64,000 nt of DNA, taken from IMG/VR virus record IMGVR_UViG_3300017992_000023, positions 1 through 64,000 of that record. One strand, written 5' to 3'. The notes below the pieces were generated by a model. It was not told where the DNA came from. It was given only the letters and a program-made list of their open reading frames with translations, and made no database searches. How positions within the stretch are numbered: position 1 is the stretch's first letter; each line of letters starts with the position of its first letter. The DNA comes from a virus. Of this stretch, positions 52,117 to 60,710 are shown piece after piece. The position numbers were made by a program, and so were the translations under genes.

Positions 52117-53762
52117 AGCTCCTCTGCCATATCCTCAGGACGTTTCTCAAGCCACCTACCAGTATCATGGTGATACTTCAGCTTAAACGTTGTACCGGTC
52201 GCTAACCCGGTGTTGCGATCTTTCAATACACGGAATGTTGTTGTGTTCCTCTCATCTTCGTCTTCAGCTTGGCTATTACGCTCAAGACCAAATAGAAAAT
52301 GGCTCCAGAACACGATAGAACCTGACCCTTTAAATTGGTCGGCTGTGACACGTCCGCCCTCTTCGTGCGGAGTTCCTGCTGGTTTACGCAGGTGTGAGAT
52401 ATAGAAGATTGTGCAACCCAGCTCTTCCGTTAAACTGGCCAATTCTTCCATAATACGGTTGAGTGCCTTGTACTCGTTATCCTCTTGAGCAACAAGTGCT
52501 GTTAGATGGTCTAGGAAAATATCCTTAATTCCTAGTGCTGTGACCATATACTTGATCTTAGATCTGATATGGTTCCAGTCTTTTGCTCCGAAGTGGTTGT
52601 ATAGGTACACCTTACCCTTAAGACTGTTGATCCCGTCCTGCAGTTCATCTACCGTCCAGTCTTCACCTGGAATATGGAACCTCTTGTTGAACTTCTTACC
52701 TGCAAGCACTTTAAGTGTTTTGGCAGCAGGCTCTTCAAGAAACAAGACTCCAACAGGAAGATTATGGACACTGATGACGTGGTTAATAATCTCTTTAAAA
52801 GCTTCAGTCTTACCTGCACCTGATCCGGCACCAATACCGTAGAGCTCTCCCCTCCGATAGCCAAACGTAGCTTTAGTAAGAGTAGGCCAAGGGAAAGACA
52901 AGCCCCATTCGACAGGCTTCATTGCTTCTTCGGCAATATCTTCGACTGAACAAATACCATCAGGCCTAGTAGTCGATGCATTCCAGAGAGAATTAAAGAA
53001 CTCATCACCCTTATTGGCTTGCAGAAGATCATTAGCATCCTTTTCAGAGAAGTGCATAACCTTCACCTTGCCTGGAGTCAGAAGTTCTGATACCTCTTTA
53101 GCGGCCTTCTGCCCTGGCTCATCCTGATCGAACGCAATTGCGATGGACTCGAATGTTTCGAGGTATTCGATATTATCTCGGATCGCTCTTGTATTAGCCC
53201 CATTCGGCAGAGACACGACCTTGTAATTCTTCCCACGCTTTTGGAACATCTGCCATGCGGACATTGCATCAAATTCACCCTCAGTGATTACAAGCAGCTT
53301 CCCGCCTTTAGGCGCTGTTTGCTGCCCAAATAGGGTATTAGCCTGTTCAGTTCTCTGTATGCGAAACTTCTTATCCGCGTCTCTTGTCTTGTATCCTACA
53401 AGCCTTCCATCCTCCGAGTAGATAGGATAGTGAACCTCTGCAATCTCTCCGGTCGATTCGTCCACAGAGCAACGGACCCCGAAATGCTCGCAAGCCTCCT
53501 TAGTCAGGCCCCGATTAGGGATGGCGATGATAGTACTCTCCGCCTTAATTTGGTCAATCATCTGACCTCCAATTGGTTTAAAAGATTGAGGAGGGTCCTT
53601 GATTCCCTCCGGATCTACGCCCCTCTGTGGAGTGTTGCAACTAAAGCAATACCCCGTGATACCTCTCTCTCCTGAGTCGTAGATCGCATAAGCATCCGAC
53701 GATCCACAATCAGGATTAGGACAAGGCAGGCCAGACTGTATCAGCTTGCCTTCAGTCTTCAT
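52113..53762 (-). CDS. DNA primase-helicase (T7 gp4-like)
   Basis: 549 residues. N-terminal zinc-binding domain with Cys14, Cys19, Cys39 and Cys42 (PCPNPDC, YCFSC). Primase TOPRIM motifs in LLVITEGEFDAMSAW (~155) and AIAFDQDEPGQKA (~215). DnaB-like helicase with Walker A GAGSGAGKTE near residue 305, DIFLDHLTALV as Walker B region, and TIFYISHLRKP. It unwinds DNA and primes the lagging strand. First replication gene encountered by transcripts from the early end. Starts after AGGAG. Confidence 0.93.
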   Translation of the reverse strand: MKTEGKLIQSGLPCPNPDCGSSDAYAIYDSGERGITGYCFSCNTPQRGVDPEGIKDPPQSFKPIGGQMIDQIKAESTIIAIPNRGLTKEACEHFGVRCSVDESTGEIAEVHYPIYSEDGRLVGYKTRDADKKFRIQRTEQANTLFGQQTAPKGGKLLVITEGEFDAMSAWQMFQKRGKNYKVVSLPNGANTRAIRDNIEYLETFESIAIAFDQDEPGQKAAKEVSELLTPGKVKVMHFSEKDANDLLQANKGDEFFNSLWNASTTRPDGICSVEDIAEEAMKPVEWGLSFPWPTLTKATFGYRRGELYGIGAGSGAGKTEAFKEIINHVISVHNLPVGVLFLEEPAAKTLKVLAGKKFNKRFHIPGEDWTVDELQDGINSLKGKVYLYNHFGAKDWNHIRSKIKYMVTALGIKDIFLDHLTALVAQEDNEYKALNRIMEELASLTEELGCTIFYISHLRKPAGTPHEEGGRVTADQFKGSGSIVFWSHFLFGLERNSQAEDEDERNTTTFRVLKDRNTGLATGTTFKLKYHHDTGRWLEKRPEDMAEEL

Positions 53763-53773
53763 ATATTCATCTC

Positions 53774-54100
53774 CTAGGACTTATTTTTTAAGATTAACAG
53801 TTGATTCTCTAGATGCCGAATCTGTTGCTCATTTCGAAGACGCGCATCCTTCTCAGCAGCCTCCTGCTCCTCGGGAGTTAGCGGTCTCATGTACCAGACA
53901 CGAACAAAAGCATACGTCTCGTCATACTCAGTGTCCCAATCAACTTCGAAATTCGCTTCATCTCGATATTCGACTGGTACCAAAGACAGAAGTTCCTGAA
54001 ACTTCTTGATGGCATCTTTAAGGTTGTTATTAATATCCCAAGCTCTGATGTGAGCTACCTCTACGGTTTTAGATCCGACATGTCCCTTGAAGCGAATCAT
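53774..54100 (-). CDS. hypothetical protein between amidotransferase region and primase
   Basis: 108 residues. Beta start (RFKGHVGSKTVEVAHIRAWD), then charged, with a helical end (EEQEAAEKDARLRNEQQIRHLE). The Shine-Dalgarno is weak (AAGGCGG, 10 bases away). Unrecognised; could belong to the amidoligase cluster or to replication. Confidence 0.55.
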   Translation of the reverse strand: MIRFKGHVGSKTVEVAHIRAWDINNNLKDAIKKFQELLSLVPVEYRDEANFEVDWDTEYDETYAFVRVWYMRPLTPEEQEAAEKDARLRNEQQIRHLENQLLILKNKS

Positions 54101-54103
54101 GAC

Positions 54104-54979
54104 TTAAGCCGCCTTAGCTTGCTTACCAAGCTTGAAGAGCATCCGCTTAGCTGCTTCCCAGTTTGGTTGGAAGATAGAGGGATCCTCGTAATCACTGTAA
54201 TCCCAGCATGAACCATCCTCCTCCAGGTGCTCAATGGCCTCATAGTCTCCAGACCTATGAGCGAGGATGAGATTACTCAATGACTGAACCCCACCATATT
54301 CATGAGCGTATTCAGATTCGCCACTAGCGTTGATAGAATCCTTGAATGGCTGTAGATCAAGGTCTCCCATGAGATCAATGAATCCTTTAATGCTGCCAAA
54401 GGCCCTATTGAGTGGCCGGAGGTATGAAGAGTCGTTGCAAGACTGAGCATCATAATCCTTCGAGAGACTGACGAAGTCCCCCTTTGCTGATGCTGTAGTA
54501 GCTACACGGAGCAGAAGAGTGTAGAAGGACAGGGATGCTGGGTGATCAGCCCACACTGAATCCCCCTCTGCCAAGAAGTATCTGGCATTTAAAAGCGGAT
54601 CACTTGATTCGATCTCCTCTACCGTAGTGAGTCCCTTTCCAGTCTCCTTAAAGACCTTGTTCAATGGCTCGATATTTTCCAGGAGATACTTAGCTTCTCC
54701 CTCAGAGGATACTCGCATAATAAGACGAGTCTTGTCCCTATCAATAGGGTTGTCCTCACCGTCGAACTCAAATCCATAGATCTTCGGGATAGCCTCGTTC
54801 CAAGCAGTCGACATGACCGCATCACCGAGGAAGTCGCGGCACTTAACCCATTCGTGCTGAGCTACAAGCGACCCATCCTCCTTCTTAGACACGAAGGTCC
54901 ACCGAAGAGTTCCATCCTGACTGATTTCAGAGAGGTCGCTACCATAGATGTCATCGAATTCAGTAAACTTTTTCATCAT
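54104..54979 (-). CDS. unrecognised protein of the amidoligase cluster
   Basis: 291 residues from ATG 54979 (MMKKFTEFDD), which has GAGGG at 5 bases and overlaps the amidotransferase stop (TAATG); a longer in-frame start lies inside that gene. Acidic, aromatic-rich (RYFLAEGDSVWADHPASLSFY, DYDAQSCNDSSYLRPLNRAFG). The C-terminus is helical and basic (AAKRMLFKLGKQAKAA). No motif recognised. It is cotranslated with the amidotransferase, so likely linked to its job. Confidence 0.6.
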   Translation of the reverse strand: MMKKFTEFDDIYGSDLSEISQDGTLRWTFVSKKEDGSLVAQHEWVKCRDFLGDAVMSTAWNEAIPKIYGFEFDGEDNPIDRDKTRLIMRVSSEGEAKYLLENIEPLNKVFKETGKGLTTVEEIESSDPLLNARYFLAEGDSVWADHPASLSFYTLLLRVATTASAKGDFVSLSKDYDAQSCNDSSYLRPLNRAFGSIKGFIDLMGDLDLQPFKDSINASGESEYAHEYGGVQSLSNLILAHRSGDYEAIEHLEEDGSCWDYSDYEDPSIFQPNWEAAKRMLFKLGKQAKAA

Positions 54980-56409
54980 TAAATCCCTCGAAAATCCCAA
55001 CCATTTTGAGAAAGGCAATGTTTGCAGATAGGGCGTCCAGCAGAATCCCAACCGGTTTCTTGGTCATCCTCTGGATCAATGTCTCCACCACACATCTCAC
55101 AACCGTTTTGAATCAGCTCTTCCCAACGCATCTCAGAGACCATCTGGTTCATTGGACCACAGCGATTCAGCTCAGGGGAGGTGTCTATATCCTCCTCAAG
55201 GATTGCAGGAGATTCATCCTCTTCTTCAACCATGAACATCGGATTTTTCCCGAAAACCGTGTAGTACGGTTCATCACCATAGACTACGCAGCTGCATCCA
55301 ATAACGTCTACGACAATCGGATCATCCTGCATACTCTCGTAGGTTTTTGCCTCTAGTCCCGGGACGTGGATCTCTGCCTCTTTACCAGAGGGAGTGCTTA
55401 CAAAACCGATGAGCTTACCGTGAGTGCTATTCACATCCGTTCCAGAGACTTTATAGTACTCAAAGTCGATAGGTTCAAAAGTGACCATATTCCCAAGCTC
55501 TAGCCCAAGATTCTTCAGGTGAGCTTTAGCAACGTCTTCTTTAGCTGCTTGCCCAGAGACTTGATTTGAAGACGAATTGGCAGCGCTCTGGGAGTTACTG
55601 CCACCCGCTGGTGTGTGGTGATTGCCTCCTTGATTACCAGTTCCACCGGGTCCTTGATAGCCGTACTTCTCATACCAAGACTCATAGATCTCGAATTCCT
55701 CGACCTCGTATTCCCGAGTATCTTCTGGGTCCATCGAGACATGGACGCCGGGCTTGAGAGACCATACATCCTCGATGTCAAACCTATTCCTTCCAGCCAA
55801 CCACTCCAGCATCCCAGCCTCTGACGCTAGCAGCAGAGTATTCTGCTTCTTCTCATACGCCAGATGTAGTGGTCGCTGTTCGTTACGAGCGAAGTGAATC
55901 TTCTCATCACGCATGTCATACCAGATAAGCGCATAAGCCCCATCAAGCTTCTCTAAGATAGTCTTAGGATCGTCCGTCTGAGAGAGGGCGTAAGCGATTG
56001 CTTCGGAATCTACATCAAATTTGGTACTGCCAGGAAGATCATTCCAGTAGTCCAAGGTCCCATTATGGACCAGGGTCACGTCTCCATGCTGGAATGGATG
56101 GGCCGTATCGTGATCGATGCCTCCCATAGTCGCCCAGCGGTTGTGTCCGATAAGAATCTGAGTCTTCTGAAGCTTAGACAGACTGCTGTCCACATACTTC
56201 AAGTCCAGGAAATCATTAGCGTGATAGGCTCGCTTAAGAACCTCGACTGAAGGGGTGGAGTTAAAGAAATTGCTCTTATCCACCTTGAAGAACCCAGTTG
56301 AATGGGGGCCGCGAATTGCATCAGCGATCAGAGCATTCTTAAAGAACTTGCCCCTATCGATATCATTGGCAGCACCACCAGTACTGATAACACCAACTAG
56401 TCCACACAT
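54979..56409 (-). CDS. class II glutamine amidotransferase with zinc-ribbon tail
   Basis: 476 residues from ATG 56409; this start puts Cys at position 2 (MCGLVGVIS), which class II glutaminases need as N-terminal nucleophile after Met removal; a TTG two codons earlier would block it. Glutaminase motifs: GHNRWATMGG (~89), LVHNGTLDYW (~113) and DSEA (~134), as in GlmS/PurF-type domains. Beyond ~250 no synthetase or isomerase domain is seen; instead a Gly/Asn/Ser-rich linker, a beta domain, and a C-terminal CEMCG...CKHC zinc ribbon. It should release ammonia from glutamine for a partner ligase. TAATG overlap with the amidoligase gene upstream. Confidence 0.85.
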   Translation of the reverse strand: MCGLVGVISTGGAANDIDRGKFFKNALIADAIRGPHSTGFFKVDKSNFFNSTPSVEVLKRAYHANDFLDLKYVDSSLSKLQKTQILIGHNRWATMGGIDHDTAHPFQHGDVTLVHNGTLDYWNDLPGSTKFDVDSEAIAYALSQTDDPKTILEKLDGAYALIWYDMRDEKIHFARNEQRPLHLAYEKKQNTLLLASEAGMLEWLAGRNRFDIEDVWSLKPGVHVSMDPEDTREYEVEEFEIYESWYEKYGYQGPGGTGNQGGNHHTPAGGSNSQSAANSSSNQVSGQAAKEDVAKAHLKNLGLELGNMVTFEPIDFEYYKVSGTDVNSTHGKLIGFVSTPSGKEAEIHVPGLEAKTYESMQDDPIVVDVIGCSCVVYGDEPYYTVFGKNPMFMVEEEDESPAILEEDIDTSPELNRCGPMNQMVSEMRWEELIQNGCEMCGGDIDPEDDQETGWDSAGRPICKHCLSQNGWDFRGI

Positions 56410-57374
56410 TAGCAAGATACCTCTAAGAAGTTTTTAAATGATTTGGAATATGCCGAAGGCTTTCCGGGTAAGTAAGCAGCCCTATTGTGCGCTGCATGTT
56501 GCAGAAGGATCGATTGCACATTGCGTGCCCCTCTCAACATAGTACGAGGTTCCAGGGTTTTCTTGAACCTCTCAGCGATGTCTTCTGGGAAGACTTGATC
56601 GAGAATCCTGTCAAATCCCTGACCAGATATTGTCTCTGGGAGCTTCATCAAATCAAACGTACCTTTCACAGCTGCCTTACGGATAGACAGAAGAGTATTG
56701 ATCCATCGCTTGACTGTGCCACCGTCATAGCACCCTGGGAAGACACGAAACTCAGCAGTCCCAAGAGTCCTGAGAGACTGCAGGTTCAATGCAGAATACT
56801 TTGGCCAGTACTGAACAATGGTACGAAGCGCATCTGCTGAGAAATCACTCTTGATCAGCGTAGACAGGTTATCCTTCAAGTCAGAAGATTTGCTGATTGG
56901 CAGGCAGTAGTTATTGCCCACTCTCTCAGGGGACTCAGAATTCAGGATAGTCTCCTCAAACATCACGTAATACAAGAGGAAATTTGCCAGCTGCTTAGGA
57001 GTCAGATCAGATACATCGACGTGGATGTGGGTGGAGGTTCGCGGGCCTACCGAAGGAAGCCGCCGCCCCAAGCTCTTCAGCTTAGCGATGGATTGATCTA
57101 AAGCCTCTAGCGCTACGCCAACATCGTACCCCTTAATAGGTTTTCCATCGCAGCTGCTGATCAATTCACAGCAAGTTCCGCGGAGGGAATGATCATGCTC
57201 CCATATCCAGTTATTCTCACGAAGGAAAGTCGAGGAATACATGGACAAATCCGATACATCTTCGAGCTCAAGCTCAATCCCCACTTGGACATCGGAATCG
57301 ATGATCGATTCATCTGATTCATGGCTTCGAGTATCCGGATAGATACCGAATAAAGGACCTACTTGATTCGTCAT
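56409..57374 (-). CDS. amidoligase (GS-fold COOH-NH2 ligase, PF12224-type)
   Basis: 321 residues with GGAGG 8 bases before ATG. Expected metal and substrate residues of the amidoligase family: Glu34/36/38 in VGIELELEDV, the DHSLRG loop (~61), Glu70 in CCELIS, His116/118 in THIHVDVSD, and Glu208/Arg210 in TAEFRVFPG. These enzymes join carboxyl to amine with ATP. N-terminal ~27 residues are extra. Adjacent to the class II amidotransferase with overlapping codons. Substrate unknown. Confidence 0.82.
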   Translation of the reverse strand: MTNQVGPLFGIYPDTRSHESDESIIDSDVQVGIELELEDVSDLSMYSSTFLRENNWIWEHDHSLRGTCCELISSCDGKPIKGYDVGVALEALDQSIAKLKSLGRRLPSVGPRTSTHIHVDVSDLTPKQLANFLLYYVMFEETILNSESPERVGNNYCLPISKSSDLKDNLSTLIKSDFSADALRTIVQYWPKYSALNLQSLRTLGTAEFRVFPGCYDGGTVKRWINTLLSIRKAAVKGTFDLMKLPETISGQGFDRILDQVFPEDIAERFKKTLEPRTMLRGARNVQSILLQHAAHNRAAYLPGKPSAYSKSFKNFLEVSC

Positions 57375-57389
57375 GAATAATTCCTCCAG

Positions 57390-58319
57390 TTAATAAATTT
57401 CAGGTTCATCTGTATCCCCTTCAGCTTCAAGCTCATCGAGGAACGCCTCAAAATCCAGCTGAGGTGCGGGTGGCTGTCCGTCAGGTGTCTCGACCCAATG
57501 AGTAACAGTATTCATTGTTGTCGGGGGATTGTGAGCCATCGCAGCTTTGAGCTCTTGCCAATAGGCTGCATCATAGGGCTTGGAATCAGGCATCTCGGTT
57601 ATTTCATCATCAACCTTAAACCCGAGCTCTTCGAGTTCCTCACGATACCTCTTCAAATCCTCAGAGATCAGCTTAATATCCCCTGAGTCTAGTGAATAAT
57701 GCCCAATAACACGACCCTCTCGGGCAACTTGAAACTCTTCTCTCTCGTAGGAAAGATGGATGGAGTAATCGTTGGACAATGCACAGCCTATTCGCTTCCC
57801 ATTAGCCAGCTCTTCAAGAGCATCCTCTAGAGTCCGATATTCCGGACCGTTCCAAGCCCGGAACAAAGCTTCGGCGTAAGGTTCCTCAGTGAAGATGGAG
57901 GCAGCGAGAGCCTCTGACTTTGCAGGATCCTTGTAGGCTATGGAGTACTTAGATGGAGTCTTCCGGTACTTATAGTTCCCCTCCACATCTGCAAGACGCG
58001 AGAAGTACACAGCTCTCGGACCGATTTCAAGAACCCCCAGCTCTGGGAAAGACAGCTCTAACTCATCTATCTCTGCCCCTATTTCCAGCACGGTATCCCA
58101 GCTGTTTTTGTGCGGGTAACTTCCCAGCCTAAACCAAGCTAGGTCAGCAGGGATAGACTCATGGTCATCACTCTCGTATTCACATGAATCTTCATGCTCT
58201 TCATTAAGACCAATAGAATAGATGAACGCTGGGATAATAGTCTTATTCGGCAACTTCACCCCAACGAAAGTGTTGGAATACTTTACATGAAGATCGTGAA
58301 TGGTCTCTCTGTAAGGCAT
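57390..58319 (-). CDS. unrecognised protein between two amidoligases
   Basis: 309 residues with AGGAGG upstream. Beta-rich, acidic, with conserved-looking segments SYPHKNSWDTVLEIGAEIDEL, LGVLEIGPRAVYFSRLAD and YSIHLSYEREEFQVAREGRV. A Pro-rich linker and a short acidic tail (FEAFLDELEAEGDTDEPEIY) end it. No catalytic motif spotted. Being sandwiched between two ligases it may be a substrate carrier, partner or third subunit; this is inference. Confidence 0.6.
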   Translation of the reverse strand: MPYRETIHDLHVKYSNTFVGVKLPNKTIIPAFIYSIGLNEEHEDSCEYESDDHESIPADLAWFRLGSYPHKNSWDTVLEIGAEIDELELSFPELGVLEIGPRAVYFSRLADVEGNYKYRKTPSKYSIAYKDPAKSEALAASIFTEEPYAEALFRAWNGPEYRTLEDALEELANGKRIGCALSNDYSIHLSYEREEFQVAREGRVIGHYSLDSGDIKLISEDLKRYREELEELGFKVDDEITEMPDSKPYDAAYWQELKAAMAHNPPTTMNTVTHWVETPDGQPPAPQLDFEAFLDELEAEGDTDEPEIY

Positions 58320-58327
58320 CGGGCCTC

Positions 58328-59155
58328 CTATGCTACTAGCAAATTAAGGTCAGCGCAGTAGCTTTGGGCTGCTTCCACGTCAGACTCGTTAATGATTCGT
58401 TGAATCTCCGCACCATCAAGAGCACCGTCTTCGAGGTAGTACATGAACTCCTCAGTGCGTTCCAGGCCCATCTTGATTGCTTCGAAAGCCCATCGCAGAG
58501 TTTCATCAGAGCGAAGCCAGAAGTTGCTCAGAGTGCGATACTCGATCCCATTGAATGGATCTTTCGCCCCCATGAACTTCGGACGGTGGCATCCAGCCTT
58601 GCCGTAAAGGGATCGACGAGTGCTGTCTGGGTCCATCACAACAGACGGGAGAGCCGCGGCAATATCGCATGCTTTGACCACATTAGCACGTCGGATAGCT
58701 TCTGCACGATTACGTGCGCTGTCCAAGTAGTCCAAACTGATATGAATATGCCCAGCGCCTGAACGAAGGTTGGTAGCACCCAGATCAGGAGGATTATTAA
58801 TGCTGAGGCTCCAAGCATTAAAGTCTGGCTCACATCCTGCGGCCTTAGCTTTGGCGTGGTCGAGCTGGTCATCATCGAAGACCCCGGTAGGTTGAACAGA
58901 TACGGACAGATCGAGCGGCTTGATGATAGTAGTGATATCGTCCATCACCAGCTTATGATTCTCGATGAATTCCTCTACAGTCGCAGAGGGTTTGGAGTTA
59001 AACTCCAGAAGGACATTGTCCTCTTGGACAGATCCGTGATTGGTAATACGTGGTTGCTTCTTTGTACCGCCAATCTTTCCGATAGAACTAATGAGCTTAC
59101 CGCTCTTATCCTTCAGAAAGATCTCTGGGTCAGAGCCTAAAAGAAAACCGTGCAT
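58328..59155 (-). CDS. phiEco32-like COOH-NH2 ligase type 2
   Basis: 275 residues with GGAGG before ATG. Family pattern clearly present: GSDPEIFLKDKSG (Glu11), DNVLLEFNSKPSA (Glu51, Asn53), GHIHISLDY (His136/138) and GIEYRTLSNFWL (Glu205, Arg207), the GS-like ligase family named after phage phiEco32. Predicted to form amide bonds with ATP. A different family from the amidoligase at 56409, so two ligations may occur. Followed by AEIQRIINESD and short C-terminus. Confidence 0.86.
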   Translation of the reverse strand: MHGFLLGSDPEIFLKDKSGKLISSIGKIGGTKKQPRITNHGSVQEDNVLLEFNSKPSATVEEFIENHKLVMDDITTIIKPLDLSVSVQPTGVFDDDQLDHAKAKAAGCEPDFNAWSLSINNPPDLGATNLRSGAGHIHISLDYLDSARNRAEAIRRANVVKACDIAAALPSVVMDPDSTRRSLYGKAGCHRPKFMGAKDPFNGIEYRTLSNFWLRSDETLRWAFEAIKMGLERTEEFMYYLEDGALDGAEIQRIINESDVEAAQSYCADLNLLVA

Positions 59156-59170
59156 TAGGTGTTCCTCCGA

Positions 59171-59704
59171 TTACTTAATCTTTGAGTCCAGTACCTTGAC
59201 AACGCTGTCAATGAACTTGTTGATCTTCTTGATCTTACGAGTGATCGCCTTGCTTTCGGTCTGGATAGACTGGAGCTTAGCTCGCTCAGCCTCAGCCTTA
59301 GCGATAGCATCAATCAGTTCATCTTCTGACATTGTGTTAACATCAGTACCGTTTACCAGTTGGCGGGTTTCGAATTTAAACATTTCATTTTCCTTTACAT
59401 TGGATGGCATAGGTATGCATGGCTTGGTGGAGTATGCAATCGCAATACTCCTCGATACAGGTAGGCCCTCTTTTATCAGTCTCTTGACAAGGTCGTCATA
59501 AGTGAAACGCAAGTTATCCTGCAGATGCGACGGAAGGGACTTTTCAATCTTAATAGCCCTGACTATCGACTGCAAGACAGATCTCTGGTATGAGCCCCCA
59601 GCCTCTATCGCCTCAATAGCGTTCTTATGCCACTTAGGGTCATTACGTATCAGCAGTGACAAGTGAAAGAGGCTATCCTCAGTTAAGTTTACCTCATCAT
59701 TCAT
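59171..59704 (-). CDS. unrecognised two-part protein of the amidoligase cluster
   Basis: 177 residues from the ATG at 59704 (MNDEVNLTED), with GAGGG 6 bases before it. First part (~107 residues) is helical (HLSLLIRNDPKWHKNAIEA, DNLRFTYDDLVKRLIKEG). Second part (70 residues) begins MFKFETRQLVNG at 59383 behind its own AAAGGA and is an acidic-then-basic helix (EDELIDAIAKAEAERAKLQS). It reads like two genes joined in frame. No family recognised for either. Confidence 0.6.
   Translation of the reverse strand: MNDEVNLTEDSLFHLSLLIRNDPKWHKNAIEAIEAGGSYQRSVLQSIVRAIKIEKSLPSHLQDNLRFTYDDLVKRLIKEGLPVSRSIAIAYSTKPCIPMPSNVKENEMFKFETRQLVNGTDVNTMSEDELIDAIAKAEAERAKLQSIQTESKAITRKIKKINKFIDSVVKVLDSKIK
59381..59396 (-). 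promoter_or_regulatory. internal ribosome binding site inside 59171-59704
   Basis: AAAGGA at 59391-59396 precedes ATG 59381-59383, which would start the separate 70-residue protein MFKFETRQ.... Spacing is 7 bases. It suggests that the second part can be made alone. Confidence 0.55.
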
Positions 59705-59915
59705 AGACATCCCTCGTGCTGATGCGTATCCCATTGGCAACGTTGGTTTGGCTGAAGTTAGCCTCCCTTTCAATGCTCTGCGCTAGGTGAGCCGCTGATA
59801 TAGCCCCTGCAAGCATCTGCCCATCTAAGAGTTCGATGATGTACTCAGCTGCTTTCAACGGGGTTGAGCAGTACCTAATACCGCCATCTGATGTTACTAA
59901 GTAGATCTTGATCAT
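59697..59915 (-). CDS. hypothetical small protein after ATP-grasp
   Basis: 72 residues. ATGA overlap with the ATP-grasp stop and 8-base overlap with the next gene. Alpha/beta with Ala/Ile-rich helices (PLKAAEYIIELLDGQMLAGA) and an initial strand pair (MIKIYLVTSDGGIRYC). Could be a small subunit or carrier; unrecognised. Confidence 0.6.
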   Translation of the reverse strand: MIKIYLVTSDGGIRYCSTPLKAAEYIIELLDGQMLAGAISAAHLAQSIEREANFSQTNVANGIRISTRDVYE

Positions 59916-60709
59916 GCTACATCCTCGATGTACTTCTTGATAGCACCAACGTAGGCATCAACAGTCGTGTCCCCGCTCAGGCCAGGGGCCGTATTAACTT
60001 CAAGAACAACAGGAGATCCATCGACATTGATCACATCAACAGCACCGAAGATAAGACCAAGGGCTTTAACAGCTCGGATAGCCTCTGCTTGGAATCCATT
60101 AGGGATAGGGATATCTGATCCATCAGCATTCTTACGAGCAAAGATCCACCCGTTTGCATGAGATCGGATAGACTTCTCAATCCCGATAGGAGGCTCACCA
60201 GTCTTACGGCGCTTCTTTGCATGGTCGATGACCTTACCATTGAAAACATGGAAGCGGTATTCACCCTTAGACTTGTTGAACTCAGTGAACAGGTGAGCTT
60301 TCGGCAGGTATGTCGCCTCGTTAGTCAGGACAATACCTTGCCCAGAGTGACCAGTCAACTTGGTCCGAGCTGCGAGAACAAGGCCGTCGTTATGCAACCA
60401 CTCTAAAGCCTGCAAGTAGTCATCAGTGTACCGGGGGATCTTGACCCCATGTTCAGACAGCAGGTTAAAGGCCAACCTCTTATTGGATGCCGTATGTACG
60501 ATACTGGGGCTGTTGAGTACACCATCTTCGGCTGCCCATTTAACCGCACGAGAAGAGCCCCAGTTAACGATGATATCTCCGGGCTTGTAAACGTAGGTGG
60601 ACCCAGTGGTCTTCAATCGACGATTAGGGACGCCTGCCTCTCTCAGAGCCGTGCTAAGGGCCTCTGCACTAACCGATCCAGATACATAGGGGTTGATAAA
60701 AAGTCGCAT
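59912..60709 (-). CDS. ATP-grasp ligase
   Basis: 265 residues from ATG 60709 (MRLFINPYVS), with GGAG 7 bases upstream; an in-frame start 93 bases earlier lies inside the neighbour. ATP-grasp features: preATP segment, ASNKRLAFNLLSEHG, the Gly-rich loop KLTGHSGQGIVL (~117-128), and metal ligands Asp225 in FGAVDV and Glu237/Asn239 in LEVNTAPGLSG. Closest in style to RimK/D-Ala-D-Ala-type carboxylate-amine ligases. Third ATP-dependent ligase of the cluster. Substrate not predictable from sequence. Confidence 0.85.
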   Translation of the reverse strand: MRLFINPYVSGSVSAEALSTALREAGVPNRRLKTTGSTYVYKPGDIIVNWGSSRAVKWAAEDGVLNSPSIVHTASNKRLAFNLLSEHGVKIPRYTDDYLQALEWLHNDGLVLAARTKLTGHSGQGIVLTNEATYLPKAHLFTEFNKSKGEYRFHVFNGKVIDHAKKRRKTGEPPIGIEKSIRSHANGWIFARKNADGSDIPIPNGFQAEAIRAVKALGLIFGAVDVINVDGSPVVLEVNTAPGLSGDTTVDAYVGAIKKYIEDVA

Positions 60710-60710
60710 A

